Assembly: GCA_021636625.1 (NCBI GenBank)
Contig: JAJWLX010000052.1
Span: 1 to 24,162, forward strand
DNA: 24,162 bases
Direction: 5' to 3'
Source: Prevotella sp.
Lineage (GTDB): Bacteria > Bacteroidota > Bacteroidia > Bacteroidales > Bacteroidaceae
Numbering within the stretch: the stretch's first letter is position 1; each line of letters starts with the position of its first letter. Below, piece after piece: positions 15,308 through 22,131 of this stretch. The translations under genes and the position numbers were made by a program. The notes beneath the pieces were generated by a model. It had not been told where the DNA came from and made no database searches. It was given only the letters and a program-made list of their open reading frames with translations.

Positions 15308-16408
15308 TTAGTGTGTACTAACAATCTTGGTTGGAGCCTTCTCCGCATTTCTGCGGTTCACTACCGTAACGATGCTCTGGGCAAGGCTGAGGAAAGCCTG
15401 ACCGGTGATGGAATCTACCTTGGTTGCAGCAGGCGCACCATCATCACCACCCTCGCAGATGCTCTGCACGATAGGAATCTGGGCAAGCAATGGCACATTC
15501 ATCTCCTTGGCGAGGTTCTTGCAACCCTCCTTACCGAAGATATAGTACTTGTTCTCCGGCAACTCGGCAGGAGTAAAGTAAGCCATATTCTCGATAAGAC
15601 CGAGGATAGGCACATTCACCTTGTCATTCTGATACATGTCAATACCCTTTCTCGCATCGGCAAGCGCCACCTGCTGAGGCGTACTTACGATAACTGCACC
15701 CGTAATGGCAAGCGTCTGGAGCAGAGTAAGATGAATATCGCTTGTGCCAGGAGGCGTATCAAGGATAAAGTAATCCAACTCACCCCAGTCAGCATCAGCA
15801 ATCAGCTGCTTCAGGGCAGAACAAGCCATTCCGCCGCGCCACAGAGTAGCCGTAGTAGGACTTACGAAGAAACCGATACTCAGGAGCTTCACGCCGTATT
15901 TCTCGACTGGTTCGATGAGGTCTCTGCCGTCCTTGTGAACAGAATAAGGACGCTCCTCCTCAACCCCGAACATCTTAGGCATGGAAGGACCGAAGATATC
16001 CGTATCGAGCAAGCCTACCTTATAGCCCAACTTAGCCAAGGCGATGGCGAGATTGGCAGAAACGGTGCTCTTGCCTACTCCACCCTTACCAGAGCTCACA
16101 GCGATGACGTTCTTCACCTGTGGCAGCATCTTTCCCACCTCAGGACGAGGAGCCGACTTGAACTCTGTAACGATTTCCACCTCTACATCTTTCGAAATAT
16201 GATAATGGATGGCAGCCTCAGCCGCCTTCACCGTACTCTTGAGGAAAGGGTCCGTATCACGAGGGAAGAGCAGAACCACCTTCACCTTCATACCATTGAT
16301 GCTAGGCGTATCTGCCAGCATCTCGCTCTCTATGAGGTTCTTCTTGGTGCCTGGATAAATCACCGTAGCAAGAGCCTCTTCAATCAATTTTGGATATAAT
16401 GTCATCAT
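15308..16408 (-). CDS. mrp (apbC): Mrp/NBP35-family iron-sulfur carrier ATPase
   Basis: A 366-residue cytosolic P-loop protein. Residues about 5-80 form a MIP18/DUF59-type N-terminal domain. The ATPase domain begins near 100 with the deviant Walker A GKGGVGKS (107-114), then LLDTDIFGPSMPKMFG and ILDTPPGTSDIHL. Family members bind a labile 4Fe-4S cluster between two subunits and deliver it to apo-proteins. Here the segment that carries CxxC in E. coli Mrp/ApbC reads ENMAYFTPAELPENKYYIFG with no cysteines, and only isolated Cys residues follow, so cluster binding must differ or be lost. The start may be either of two adjacent ATGs. It has a consensus promoter divergent from the GH115-like gene and converges on the exporter operon. 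Confidence 0.88.
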   Translation of the reverse strand: MMTLYPKLIEEALATVIYPGTKKNLIESEMLADTPSINGMKVKVVLLFPRDTDPFLKSTVKAAEAAIHYHISKDVEVEIVTEFKSAPRPEVGKMLPQVKNVIAVSSGKGGVGKSTVSANLAIALAKLGYKVGLLDTDIFGPSMPKMFGVEEERPYSVHKDGRDLIEPVEKYGVKLLSIGFFVSPTTATLWRGGMACSALKQLIADADWGELDYFILDTPPGTSDIHLTLLQTLAITGAVIVSTPQQVALADARKGIDMYQNDKVNVPILGLIENMAYFTPAELPENKYYIFGKEGCKNLAKEMNVPLLAQIPIVQSICEGGDDGAPAATKVDSITGQAFLSLAQSIVTVVNRRNAEKAPTKIVSTH

Positions 16409-16428
16409 TTCTTTTTATTTATTTGGTG

Positions 16429-16460
16429 CAAAAGTAACAATAAATAATGTAATAAGCAAA
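16429..16460 (-). promoter_or_regulatory. Promoter of mrp
   Basis: Minus-strand TTTG (16457-16460), 20 bp, TACTTTTG (16429-16436), an exact match. The leader would be only about 14 nt. Confidence 0.7.
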
Positions 16461-16474
16461 TAAAAACTAAATAA

Positions 16475-16506
16475 TTTCAGTTATTAAACACTTTTATGTA
16501 TCTTTG
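16475..16506 (+). promoter_or_regulatory. Promoter of the GH115-like gene
   Basis: TTTC (16475-16478, one mismatch), 20 bp, TATCTTTG (16499-16506). The expected start near 16513 gives a leader of about 73 nt that contains a possible leader peptide. Confidence 0.6.
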
Positions 16507-16519
16507 CAGATTGGAGAAG

Positions 16520-16579
16520 ATGATGAAGCGACATCAGGAACTTCGGATTCCCCCTCCACCTTCAAAACGACAAAACTGA
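16520..16579 (+). CDS. Possible leader peptide with a four-proline run
   Basis: A 19-codon frame, MMKRHQELRIPPPPSKRQN, stops 6 nt before the ATG of the GH115-like gene. GGAG (16513-16516) lies 6 nt before the second ATG, a better ribosome site than most genes here have. PPPP is a known ribosome-stalling context that depends on EF-P, so translation of this peptide could affect the downstream start. The frame is short enough to occur by chance, and TGGAG/CTCCA pairing could hide its ribosome site. Treat as a hypothesis. Confidence 0.3.
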   Translation: MMKRHQELRIPPPPSKRQN

Positions 16580-16585
16580 ATAAAA

Positions 16586-18712
16586 ATGAATTATAAGAAA
16601 ATCATAGTAGGTTTCGCCCTTTCTCTGGCTTGTCTTTCCGTACAGCAGGCAGGCGCTGAAACCTTCAGCAAGAGTAAGAAGAAAGAGAATGTGACTGCAG
16701 CTACCAGCATCAACTGGGCGGATGCTTCGGGCAAGGTAAGCTACTCTATCAACGCCACCACTGCACCTGTAGTGAAGATTGCCCTCAGAATGTTTTCCAA
16801 CGACATGAAGGCTGTAACCGGTAATGAAGCAAAGGAGAAATCCGGTGCCAACATCCAGATTTACCAGCTCAACCTGCTCACCAACAAGGAGTTTTCTGCC
16901 GTAGAAAAGCTCGGCGCTCCTCTCCACAAGTTCATCACTGCCAAGGATGCTTTCTACATCGGAACCCGAAAGGGTAAGATCATCGTGATAGGAAGCGACG
17001 CCCGAGGCACTGCCTACGCCATCATGGAGCTTTCGCGCATGGCTGGCGTTTCGCCTATGGCAGAATGGAACGACCTGAAGCCGCAGACACGTCAGAATCT
17101 CTCTACCCAGGTGGGAACGGAGAAGATAGAAATACCGAGAATCGAATTCAGAGGTCTTGCCCTGAACGGAAGCAAGTGGATGAATCAGAAGAACTACAGT
17201 CAGCTGGCGCGCCTGATGCTGCGACTGAGAACCAACACCCTCTGGCAGGTGGACGGCAAGCACGAGGCTGCCTACAACAAGGCGGTGGTAGATAGCTTCG
17301 ACATCTGCATTGCCGAAAACTACAAGGTGACGGAAATCACTGGCAAGAAACACAAGAAAAAGCATAAGAAGACCCTGGAGAACGTGAAGATGATCTGTGC
17401 CGGCAACCAGATGCAGTTGGAGAATGTCTCCCCTGCCCTGGTGCTCGAAATGCTGAACAACAGGGATTATCTGGAAACCAAATCGGAGCACCGGGAGAAA
17501 TCCCATCGATCGGAAATGCATCATGATGAAGACTGTGCATGGATTGCCAACGTAACCAATCCGAAGATGGTTCCGCTGCAGCTTGCCATGATTTCAGATC
17601 TCGCCTGGAACGGCGAGGCGCTGCAGGGAGGCATCAGCAGCTACCTGCAGAACTGGCTCAGCAGTCTCTTCGGCAACGTGGCAGCCAAGAAAATCAAGCC
17701 TCTGATGGAGGAATACTATCGCCTGACCAGTATCCGACAGCCAGCCTTCATGGCAATGCCATACGGCGATACAGAGTTTCATTCGGGCGAGTTCGGCAAT
17801 GAGCTGGAGCGCTATCTCTACGCCTACGACCTGCTGAAGACCAAGACTGCCAATCTGGAAAGAACCCTTCCTGCCGATCAGCGAGACGGATTCTTCGAAA
17901 TCGTGAAATATCCTATCTTCTCTGCTGCCCTCATCGCCGAAAAGGAGCTGGAGGCACAAGAAGCCAGAGACATCGCCCGTCCGGGTCTGTTTCCGAATGA
18001 TGATGAAGCCAAGGCTTCGGCTGCCGTGAGCCTCAACGCCTTCAACACCCTGAAGCAGCTCAACGCCTACTATCTGAAGCTGGGTAAGGGCAAATGGAGC
18101 AGCATCATCGCTACAGATGGGGCAGAAATGCAGGCTCCGCAGTTGCCGGGCGCTCTACCTGCCAAGGATATCAAGCTTCTGATGCAGGATGCCTTCGACA
18201 GAAATCAGGATCTCCAGCCACTGGTGACATTCACCAAAAACATCACCGCCAAGAATGCATACGACTGGACGAATGCCTTCCAGGCACCTGCTGCCAAAGA
18301 TGGAACTGCGGAGAAGATCCAGCTGAAACCGCTGCTGGGTCATAGCAGCAACGCCGTGAAGCTGCCAAAGGGAGCCATCCTGAGATACAGATTCGTAAGC
18401 AGCAGCATAGGAGACGCAAGATTCACCCTCGCCACCATCCCGAGCTATCTGCCATACGAGAAGAATATGCGGGTAAGCGTGAGCATCGACGATGCAGAGC
18501 CGGTAATCTGCCAAATGAAGGAGGATTACAACTCCAAGGAATGGAAGATGAATCATTGGCGCGGACAGGCGCTCAAGAGCTTCTACGTAACCCTGCTCGA
18601 CGGCTACCATACAGTAGAAATCAAGGCGCTGGATGACAATATCATCGTTGACCAGTGGGTGCTTGATTTCGATGTAGATAGAGAATACTACGTATTCCCG
18701 GTTACGAGATAA
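16586..18712 (+). CDS. GH115-like secreted protein with contracted catalytic region
   Basis: A 708-residue protein with a signal peptide (cleavage near AGA, about residue 24). Segments typical of GH115 alpha-glucuronidases appear in order. They are the N-terminal domain with IGSDARGTAYAIMELSRMAGVSP (135-157), the barrel start with FRGLALNGS and LRLRTNTLWQV (188-222), and AWIANVTNPKMVPLQLAMISDLAWN (318-342). Then come a helical part with EEYYRLTSIRQPAFM (375-389) and a C-terminal beta-sandwich (about 585-708, ending YYVFPVTR). GH115 enzymes release glucuronic acid from xylan. Between 222 and 318 only about 95 residues remain where family members, as I recall, carry most of the catalytic barrel; this stretch is Lys/His-rich (GKKHKKKHKK at 253-262). 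It may be an inactive, binding or diverged member. The reading frame is intact, so it is not an obvious pseudogene. Neighbouring genes give no xylan context except the distant GH43. Confidence 0.65.
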   Translation: MNYKKIIVGFALSLACLSVQQAGAETFSKSKKKENVTAATSINWADASGKVSYSINATTAPVVKIALRMFSNDMKAVTGNEAKEKSGANIQIYQLNLLTNKEFSAVEKLGAPLHKFITAKDAFYIGTRKGKIIVIGSDARGTAYAIMELSRMAGVSPMAEWNDLKPQTRQNLSTQVGTEKIEIPRIEFRGLALNGSKWMNQKNYSQLARLMLRLRTNTLWQVDGKHEAAYNKAVVDSFDICIAENYKVTEITGKKHKKKHKKTLENVKMICAGNQMQLENVSPALVLEMLNNRDYLETKSEHREKSHRSEMHHDEDCAWIANVTNPKMVPLQLAMISDLAWNGEALQGGISSYLQNWLSSLFGNVAAKKIKPLMEEYYRLTSIRQPAFMAMPYGDTEFHSGEFGNELERYLYAYDLLKTKTANLERTLPADQRDGFFEIVKYPIFSAALIAEKELEAQEARDIARPGLFPNDDEAKASAAVSLNAFNTLKQLNAYYLKLGKGKWSSIIATDGAEMQAPQLPGALPAKDIKLLMQDAFDRNQDLQPLVTFTKNITAKNAYDWTNAFQAPAAKDGTAEKIQLKPLLGHSSNAVKLPKGAILRYRFVSSSIGDARFTLATIPSYLPYEKNMRVSVSIDDAEPVICQMKEDYNSKEWKMNHWRGQALKSFYVTLLDGYHTVEIKALDDNIIVDQWVLDFDVDREYYVFPVTR

Positions 18713-18758
18713 AGGGAAATACAAGGATAAAACAAGCGACACGAAAGTGACACAAAAG

Positions 18759-18820
18759 AGGCTTAATAGATGGCAAGCTGGAGGCTTAATAGATGACCGA
18801 GCCTTGCCATCTATGAAGCC
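18759..18820. repeat. Direct plus inverted repeat after the GH115-like gene
   Basis: GAGGCTTAATAGATG occurs at 18759-18773 and again at 18781-18795, a 22-bp period. GGCTTAATAGATGGCAAG (18760-18777) also pairs with CTTGCCATCTATGAAGCC (18803-18820) at 17 of 18 positions. The whole lies between convergent gene ends. There is no U-tract, so it is not an obvious intrinsic terminator. Confidence 0.6.
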
Positions 18821-18843
18821 CCACAAGTGTTAAAGAAGCATAT

Positions 18844-18883
18844 AAAAAAAGCACTCCAAGAAGCGAAAACTCCTCAAAGTGCT
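18844..18883 (-). terminator. Terminator of ilvE
   Basis: On the minus strand AGCACT pairs with AGTGCT, extended inward by eight further pairs including wobbles around a TTTTCG loop (18850-18883), followed directly by seven T. It lies 30 nt after the ilvE stop. Confidence 0.8.
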
Positions 18884-18912
18884 CTGAACTTAATATTATC
18901 TCTTATTGGTTT

Positions 18913-19929
18913 TTACTCAATAACTACGGTTGTCCAACCGTGCTTGTCCTCTACAGTACCATACTGAATGCCACGGAGAGTATCATACAAGTGCTTAGAG
19001 ACAGGACCTGGCTTCTCACCGAAGTTGTAACGCTTGCCAGTATCCAGGTCGTCGATGTAGCTGATAGGGCTGATAACGGCAGCAGTACCGCATGCACCAG
19101 CCTCCTCGAATGTATCCAACTCATCCTCAGGAATCTGACGGCGCTCTACCTTCATCCCGAGATCCTCAGCCAACTGCATCAAGCTCTTGTTGGTGATAGA
19201 TGGGAGGATAGAGGTACTCTTAGGAGTAACGTATGTATTGTTCTTGATACCGAAGAAGTTGGCAGCACCACACTCATCCATGTATTTCTTCTCCTTGGCG
19301 TCGAGATAGAACTCGCATGCATAACCCTTCTCGTGAGCGATATTGTTGGCTCTGAGGGAAGCAGCATAGTTACCACCTACCTTATAGATACCTGTTCCGA
19401 GAGGAGCAGAGCGGTCGAAATCACGAATAATGACGTATGGGTTGGTAGAGAATCCACCCTTGAAGTATGGACCTACTGGGGTTACGAAGATGAGGAAGCA
19501 ATACTCCTTAGAAGGATGCACACCCACCTGAGGACTTGTACCGATGAGCAAAGGACGGATATAGAGCGTAGCACCACTCTCGTAGGTAGGAATCCACTCC
19601 TGGTTGAGGCGAACCACCTTCTTCACCATTTCCTCGAACATTTCTGTAGGCACCTCTGGCATCAGAATGCCGCGACATGTGCTCTGCAAGCGCTTAGCGT
19701 TCTCGTCCATACGGAACACGCGTACCTTACCGTCTGGGCAACGATAAGCCTTCAAGCCCTCGAATGCCTCCTGACCATAGTGCAGACAGGTTGCAGCCAT
19801 ATGCAATTTCAAATACTCATCAGAGCAAACTTCTATTTCGCCCCATTTGCCGTCGCGATAGTAACAGCGAACATTGTAGTCAGTCTGGCGATAGCCAAAT
19901 GACAAATTAGACCAATCTAAGTCTTTCAT
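18913..19929 (-). CDS. ilvE: Branched-chain amino acid aminotransferase
   Basis: A 338-residue cytosolic PLP enzyme of fold type IV that interconverts leucine, isoleucine and valine with their 2-oxo acids, using glutamate/2-oxoglutarate. The PLP lysine is K183 in GTGIYKVGGNYAAS. Other family marks are LHYGQEAFEGLKAYR (49-63), LYIRPLLIGTSPQVGV (122-137), MDECGAANFFGI (about 220-231) and the phosphate-binding GACGTAAVISP (about 278-288). Length and motifs fit the eukaryote-like class II BCAT found in Bacteroidota rather than the approximately 309-residue E. coli type. It is monocistronic, with its own promoter and terminator. The leader is only about 33 nt and holds no leucine- or valine-rich attenuator peptide. 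Confidence 0.95.
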   Translation of the reverse strand: MKDLDWSNLSFGYRQTDYNVRCYYRDGKWGEIEVCSDEYLKLHMAATCLHYGQEAFEGLKAYRCPDGKVRVFRMDENAKRLQSTCRGILMPEVPTEMFEEMVKKVVRLNQEWIPTYESGATLYIRPLLIGTSPQVGVHPSKEYCFLIFVTPVGPYFKGGFSTNPYVIIRDFDRSAPLGTGIYKVGGNYAASLRANNIAHEKGYACEFYLDAKEKKYMDECGAANFFGIKNNTYVTPKSTSILPSITNKSLMQLAEDLGMKVERRQIPEDELDTFEEAGACGTAAVISPISYIDDLDTGKRYNFGEKPGPVSKHLYDTLRGIQYGTVEDKHGWTTVVIE

Positions 19930-19968
19930 AACATCTATATTTTTAATGTTCTACTAATATTTTGAATG

Positions 19969-20000
19969 CAAAAGTACAAAATATTCTATTAATCTGCAAC
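19969..20000 (-). promoter_or_regulatory. Promoter of ilvE
   Basis: Minus-strand GTTG (19997-20000, one mismatch to TTTG), 20 bp, TACTTTTG (19969-19976). Expected start near 19962. Confidence 0.6.
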
Positions 20001-20091
20001 TATTTTGCAATAAATTTAGTAGAAACGTTATTATTTTACGCATTTCTGCCATTTTGAGGCATTATTTTGCCATTTTATGGGTACTTTTTCG

Positions 20092-20368
20092 TTCTTGCGC
20101 CGTTACTTGAAGCGGATTACAAATCCGAAATAGGTAACTGGCGGCGGCGGATTGCAAATCCGCCGAAACAAGCGCCATAGGCGTTCCACCGTAGGCGTTC
20201 CTGCGGATTTGAAATCCGCAGACAAAAAGGCTCGACCTATTTATTAGCGGATTTGAAATCCGCCTCAAGCAAGAGATTGAGTTTCTTGCGCCGGTCCTTT
20301 TAGCGGATTACAAATCCGCAATAGTTACCCATACGACGGCGGATTGCAAATCCGCCGAAACAGGGGTG
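20092..20368. repeat. REP-like cluster of six palindromes in order A-B-C-C-A-B
   Basis: This noncoding stretch between ilvE and xseB holds six hairpins built on CGGATT...AATCCG. Type A (ATTACAAAT centre) is at 20112-20127 and 20303-20319. Type B (ATTGCAAAT centre) is at 20145-20165 and 20337-20357. Type C (ATTTGAAAT centre) is at 20202-20220 and 20247-20263. The A-B pair with its flanks (TTCTTGCGCCG before, CGAAACA after) is duplicated about 191 bp apart. TAGGCGTTCC is also repeated (20178 and 20192). This is the layout of bacterial REP/BIME elements. No RAYT transposase gene is present in the window. Confidence 0.8.
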
Positions 20369-20384
20369 GCTGAAACAGAAGGAA

Positions 20385-20579
20385 TCAATCCTCACTGAGA
20401 AGCTTTTTGATTTCCTCATCGGTCTTGGTGAGTTTGTCCTTGCAGAGCTTCACCAAGGTTTTGGCACGCTTCAACTGCTCGGAGAGCTGATCAATATCCA
20501 GTTCATCATTCTCCATTCTATCTACAATTTCCTCAAGCTCTCTTACGGCTTGTTCGTATTTCATTTCTTCTTTTTCCAT
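20385..20579 (-). CDS. xseB: Exodeoxyribonuclease VII small subunit
   Basis: A 64-residue helical protein with the typical XseB pattern: YEQAVRELEEIVDRMENDELDIDQLSEQLKRA and a charged C terminus. Several XseB chains bind one XseA and are needed for the nuclease, which degrades single-stranded DNA into oligonucleotides. The first ATG (20579) and an internal Met five codons later are both possible starts. It lies 114 nt downstream of xseA on the same strand, with repeat-rich sequence between, and the REP-like cluster follows it. Confidence 0.9.
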   Translation of the reverse strand: MEKEEMKYEQAVRELEEIVDRMENDELDIDQLSEQLKRAKTLVKLCKDKLTKTDEEIKKLLSED

Positions 20580-20599
20580 AATTTTATTTTTGTTTTGAA

Positions 20600-20621
20600 G
20601 TTAACAGAGTTAACAGTTAAC
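20600..20621. repeat. GTTAAC triplet between xseA and xseB
   Basis: GTTAAC occurs at 20600, 20609 and 20616. Read on the minus strand it gives CTGTTAACTGTTAAC followed by CTGTTAAC, nearly the same arrangement as at 15203-15225. The two copies have the same orientation relative to the upstream gene (each lies downstream of a stop codon). Confidence 0.5.
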
Positions 20622-20648
20622 AGTGGATATTTTAAAGCTTTTGCCCTT

Positions 20649-20695
20649 TCAGGGCGTATGGGAAATTCCTATTGCCTCAGGGCGTGTGGGGAATT
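20649..20695. repeat. Direct repeat overlapping the xseA stop codon
   Basis: TCAGGGCGTATGGGAAATT (20649-20667) and TCAGGGCGTGTGGGGAATT (20677-20695) match at 17 of 19 positions with a 28-bp period. The second copy covers the xseA stop codon (TAA, 20694-20696). GCCCT-TTC-AGGGC (20643-20655) adds a small hairpin. Confidence 0.5.
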
Positions 20696-21992
20696 ATTTC
20701 ACTTCCGATTTAATATTGCCCTCGGCGAATCTCGTTTCGATGATGTCGCCAGCCTTCAGCTGCGAGGCAGAACGGATGCTTTTGCCATCTTTCAGCGTGA
20801 TACTGTAACCGCGTTTCAGCAATAACTCGGGATCTTGAGCCTGGATGCGCTGCTGAAGAAGCTGAAGACGATGACTCTCATTGAGCATTTTTCTTTCCAA
20901 TATCGGCTGGATATTCTGGGAAAGAATCTCGAAATGGCGCTCGGCTTCCGATATTTTCGACTGGACATTTGTGCTTAAACGGCTCATCAGACGGTCGAGA
21001 TAAGCACCCTGCTTCGTCTTCACCAGTGAAAACTGAACAGGAATCGTGTTGCTCAGTCTGTCAAGCCTCATCTTCTCCACCTGCAGACGATGCTTCACAT
21101 TCTGCACAATGGCCTCCTGCGCATTCATTACACGAGCATAAACCTCGGTAAGATGGTTGACGAGGAAGGCAGCAGCGGCTGTCGGTGTCTTTACACGTTG
21201 GAAAGAAATCATATCCAGCACGCTCTCGTCCCTTTCATGTCCTATTCCCGTGATGATAGGCAGCGGGAAGTTTGCCACATTCTCAGCAAGCGCCAAGGTG
21301 TCGAAACCCGAGAGATCGCTCGTAGCACCACCGCCTCGGATGATGACCACGCAATCAAACTGCTCCCATTCGGCATTGATACTGTCAAGGGCAGCAATCA
21401 CGCTCTGCTCTACCCCCTCGCCCTGCATCGTAGCCGGAAAGAGGCGGGTTTGAAACTGCAGACCATAATCATTATCGGCAAGCTGGTTGCAGAAATCACC
21501 ATATCCAGCAGCCGTAGCACTGGAAATGACGGCGATGCGCTGACAGAACATCGGGAGCACCAACTCCTTCTGAAGTTCGAACACCCCCTCTGCTTTCAGC
21601 GTATTGATGATTTCCAGTCGCTTGCGCGCCATATCACCCATCGTATAGTTAGGGTCAATATCGTCAACAATCCATGAGAAACCATAGTTCTCATGAAACT
21701 GAGCGTGCACTTTCAGCAGCACTTTCATTCCGGCATGAATACGCTGTCCGGTGATGCGCTCAAAATTCGGCTTGATGAACATCCATCGGTTTCGCCAGCA
21801 GGAGGCATGCGCCTTGGCAATGGGCGTATTAGACCGCTCATCCTTCTCGATGAGTTCCAGATAGCAGTGGCCTCCGTAGCCCTCGCGAGCCTCGGAGAGT
21901 TCCGCTTCCACCCAATAGCTGTCGGGCAAGGACATCGAAATGATTTCGCTGACTATCGAGTTTAATTCATATAGAGATAATCTTTGCTTCAT
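20694..21992 (-). CDS. xseA: Exodeoxyribonuclease VII large subunit
   Basis: The product is 432 residues from the ATG at 21992; an in-frame GTG 15 nt upstream is less likely. The N-terminal OB-fold (about 1-100: LSLYELNSIVSEIISMSLPDSYWVEAELSE) binds single-stranded DNA. The catalytic core (about 120-320) shows ISSATAAGYGDFCNQL, VVIIRGGGATSDLSGFDTLALAENVANFPLPIITGIGHERDESVLD and VKTPTAAAAFLV, the XseA hallmarks. A long coiled coil that docks XseB subunits follows (about 320-400), and the end (LLLKRGYSITLKDGKSIRSA) is conserved. It lies downstream of the S8 peptidase gene in the same direction, separated by a nested inverted repeat, with no clear promoter of its own. Confidence 0.94.
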   Translation of the reverse strand: MKQRLSLYELNSIVSEIISMSLPDSYWVEAELSEAREGYGGHCYLELIEKDERSNTPIAKAHASCWRNRWMFIKPNFERITGQRIHAGMKVLLKVHAQFHENYGFSWIVDDIDPNYTMGDMARKRLEIINTLKAEGVFELQKELVLPMFCQRIAVISSATAAGYGDFCNQLADNDYGLQFQTRLFPATMQGEGVEQSVIAALDSINAEWEQFDCVVIIRGGGATSDLSGFDTLALAENVANFPLPIITGIGHERDESVLDMISFQRVKTPTAAAAFLVNHLTEVYARVMNAQEAIVQNVKHRLQVEKMRLDRLSNTIPVQFSLVKTKQGAYLDRLMSRLSTNVQSKISEAERHFEILSQNIQPILERKMLNESHRLQLLQQRIQAQDPELLLKRGYSITLKDGKSIRSASQLKAGDIIETRFAEGNIKSEVK

Positions 21993-22022
21993 ATATATTT
22001 TTGGCACTGAATTATTTTTGTT

Positions 22023-22131
22023 GGCACGGGATTTTGTTAGGCACGGATTACACGGATTTTTTATTAGAGAACAAGGGTGCGAACCTCCGTGTAATCCGTG
22101 TAATCCGTGCCTTATTCTTTATCTCCGTGCC
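22023..22131. repeat. Nested inverted repeat between the S8 peptidase gene and xseA
   Basis: The inner arms GGCACGGATTACACGGA (22040-22056) and TCCGTGTAATCCGTGCC (22095-22111) are perfectly complementary over 17 bp. Outer arms GGCACGG (22023-22029) and CCGTGCC (22125-22131) are nested around them, and the last base reaches the S8 stop codon. The right side contains two further 9-nt CCGTGTAAT units. It may act as a terminator-like or mRNA-stabilising structure, or be a dispersed repeat. Confidence 0.7.

Noticed and set aside
15311..16399. 362-codon plus-strand frame opposite mrp
   Set aside because: Antisense shadow of a protein with a clear P-loop and family motifs.
20062..20268. 68-codon minus-strand frame in the ilvE-xseB gap
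   Set aside because: Its peptide (ADLQSAAASYLFRICNP) is a translation of the REP-like palindromes, a known source of spurious gene calls.
20092..20368. CRISPR array
   Set aside because: The repeats are short palindromes of three types with unequal spacing and duplicated spacers, and no cas gene is near.
21993..22007. GTG start extending XseA by five residues
   Set aside because: The next codon position with ATG (21992) begins the conserved MKQRLSLYEL segment. The extension reads into AT-rich leader.
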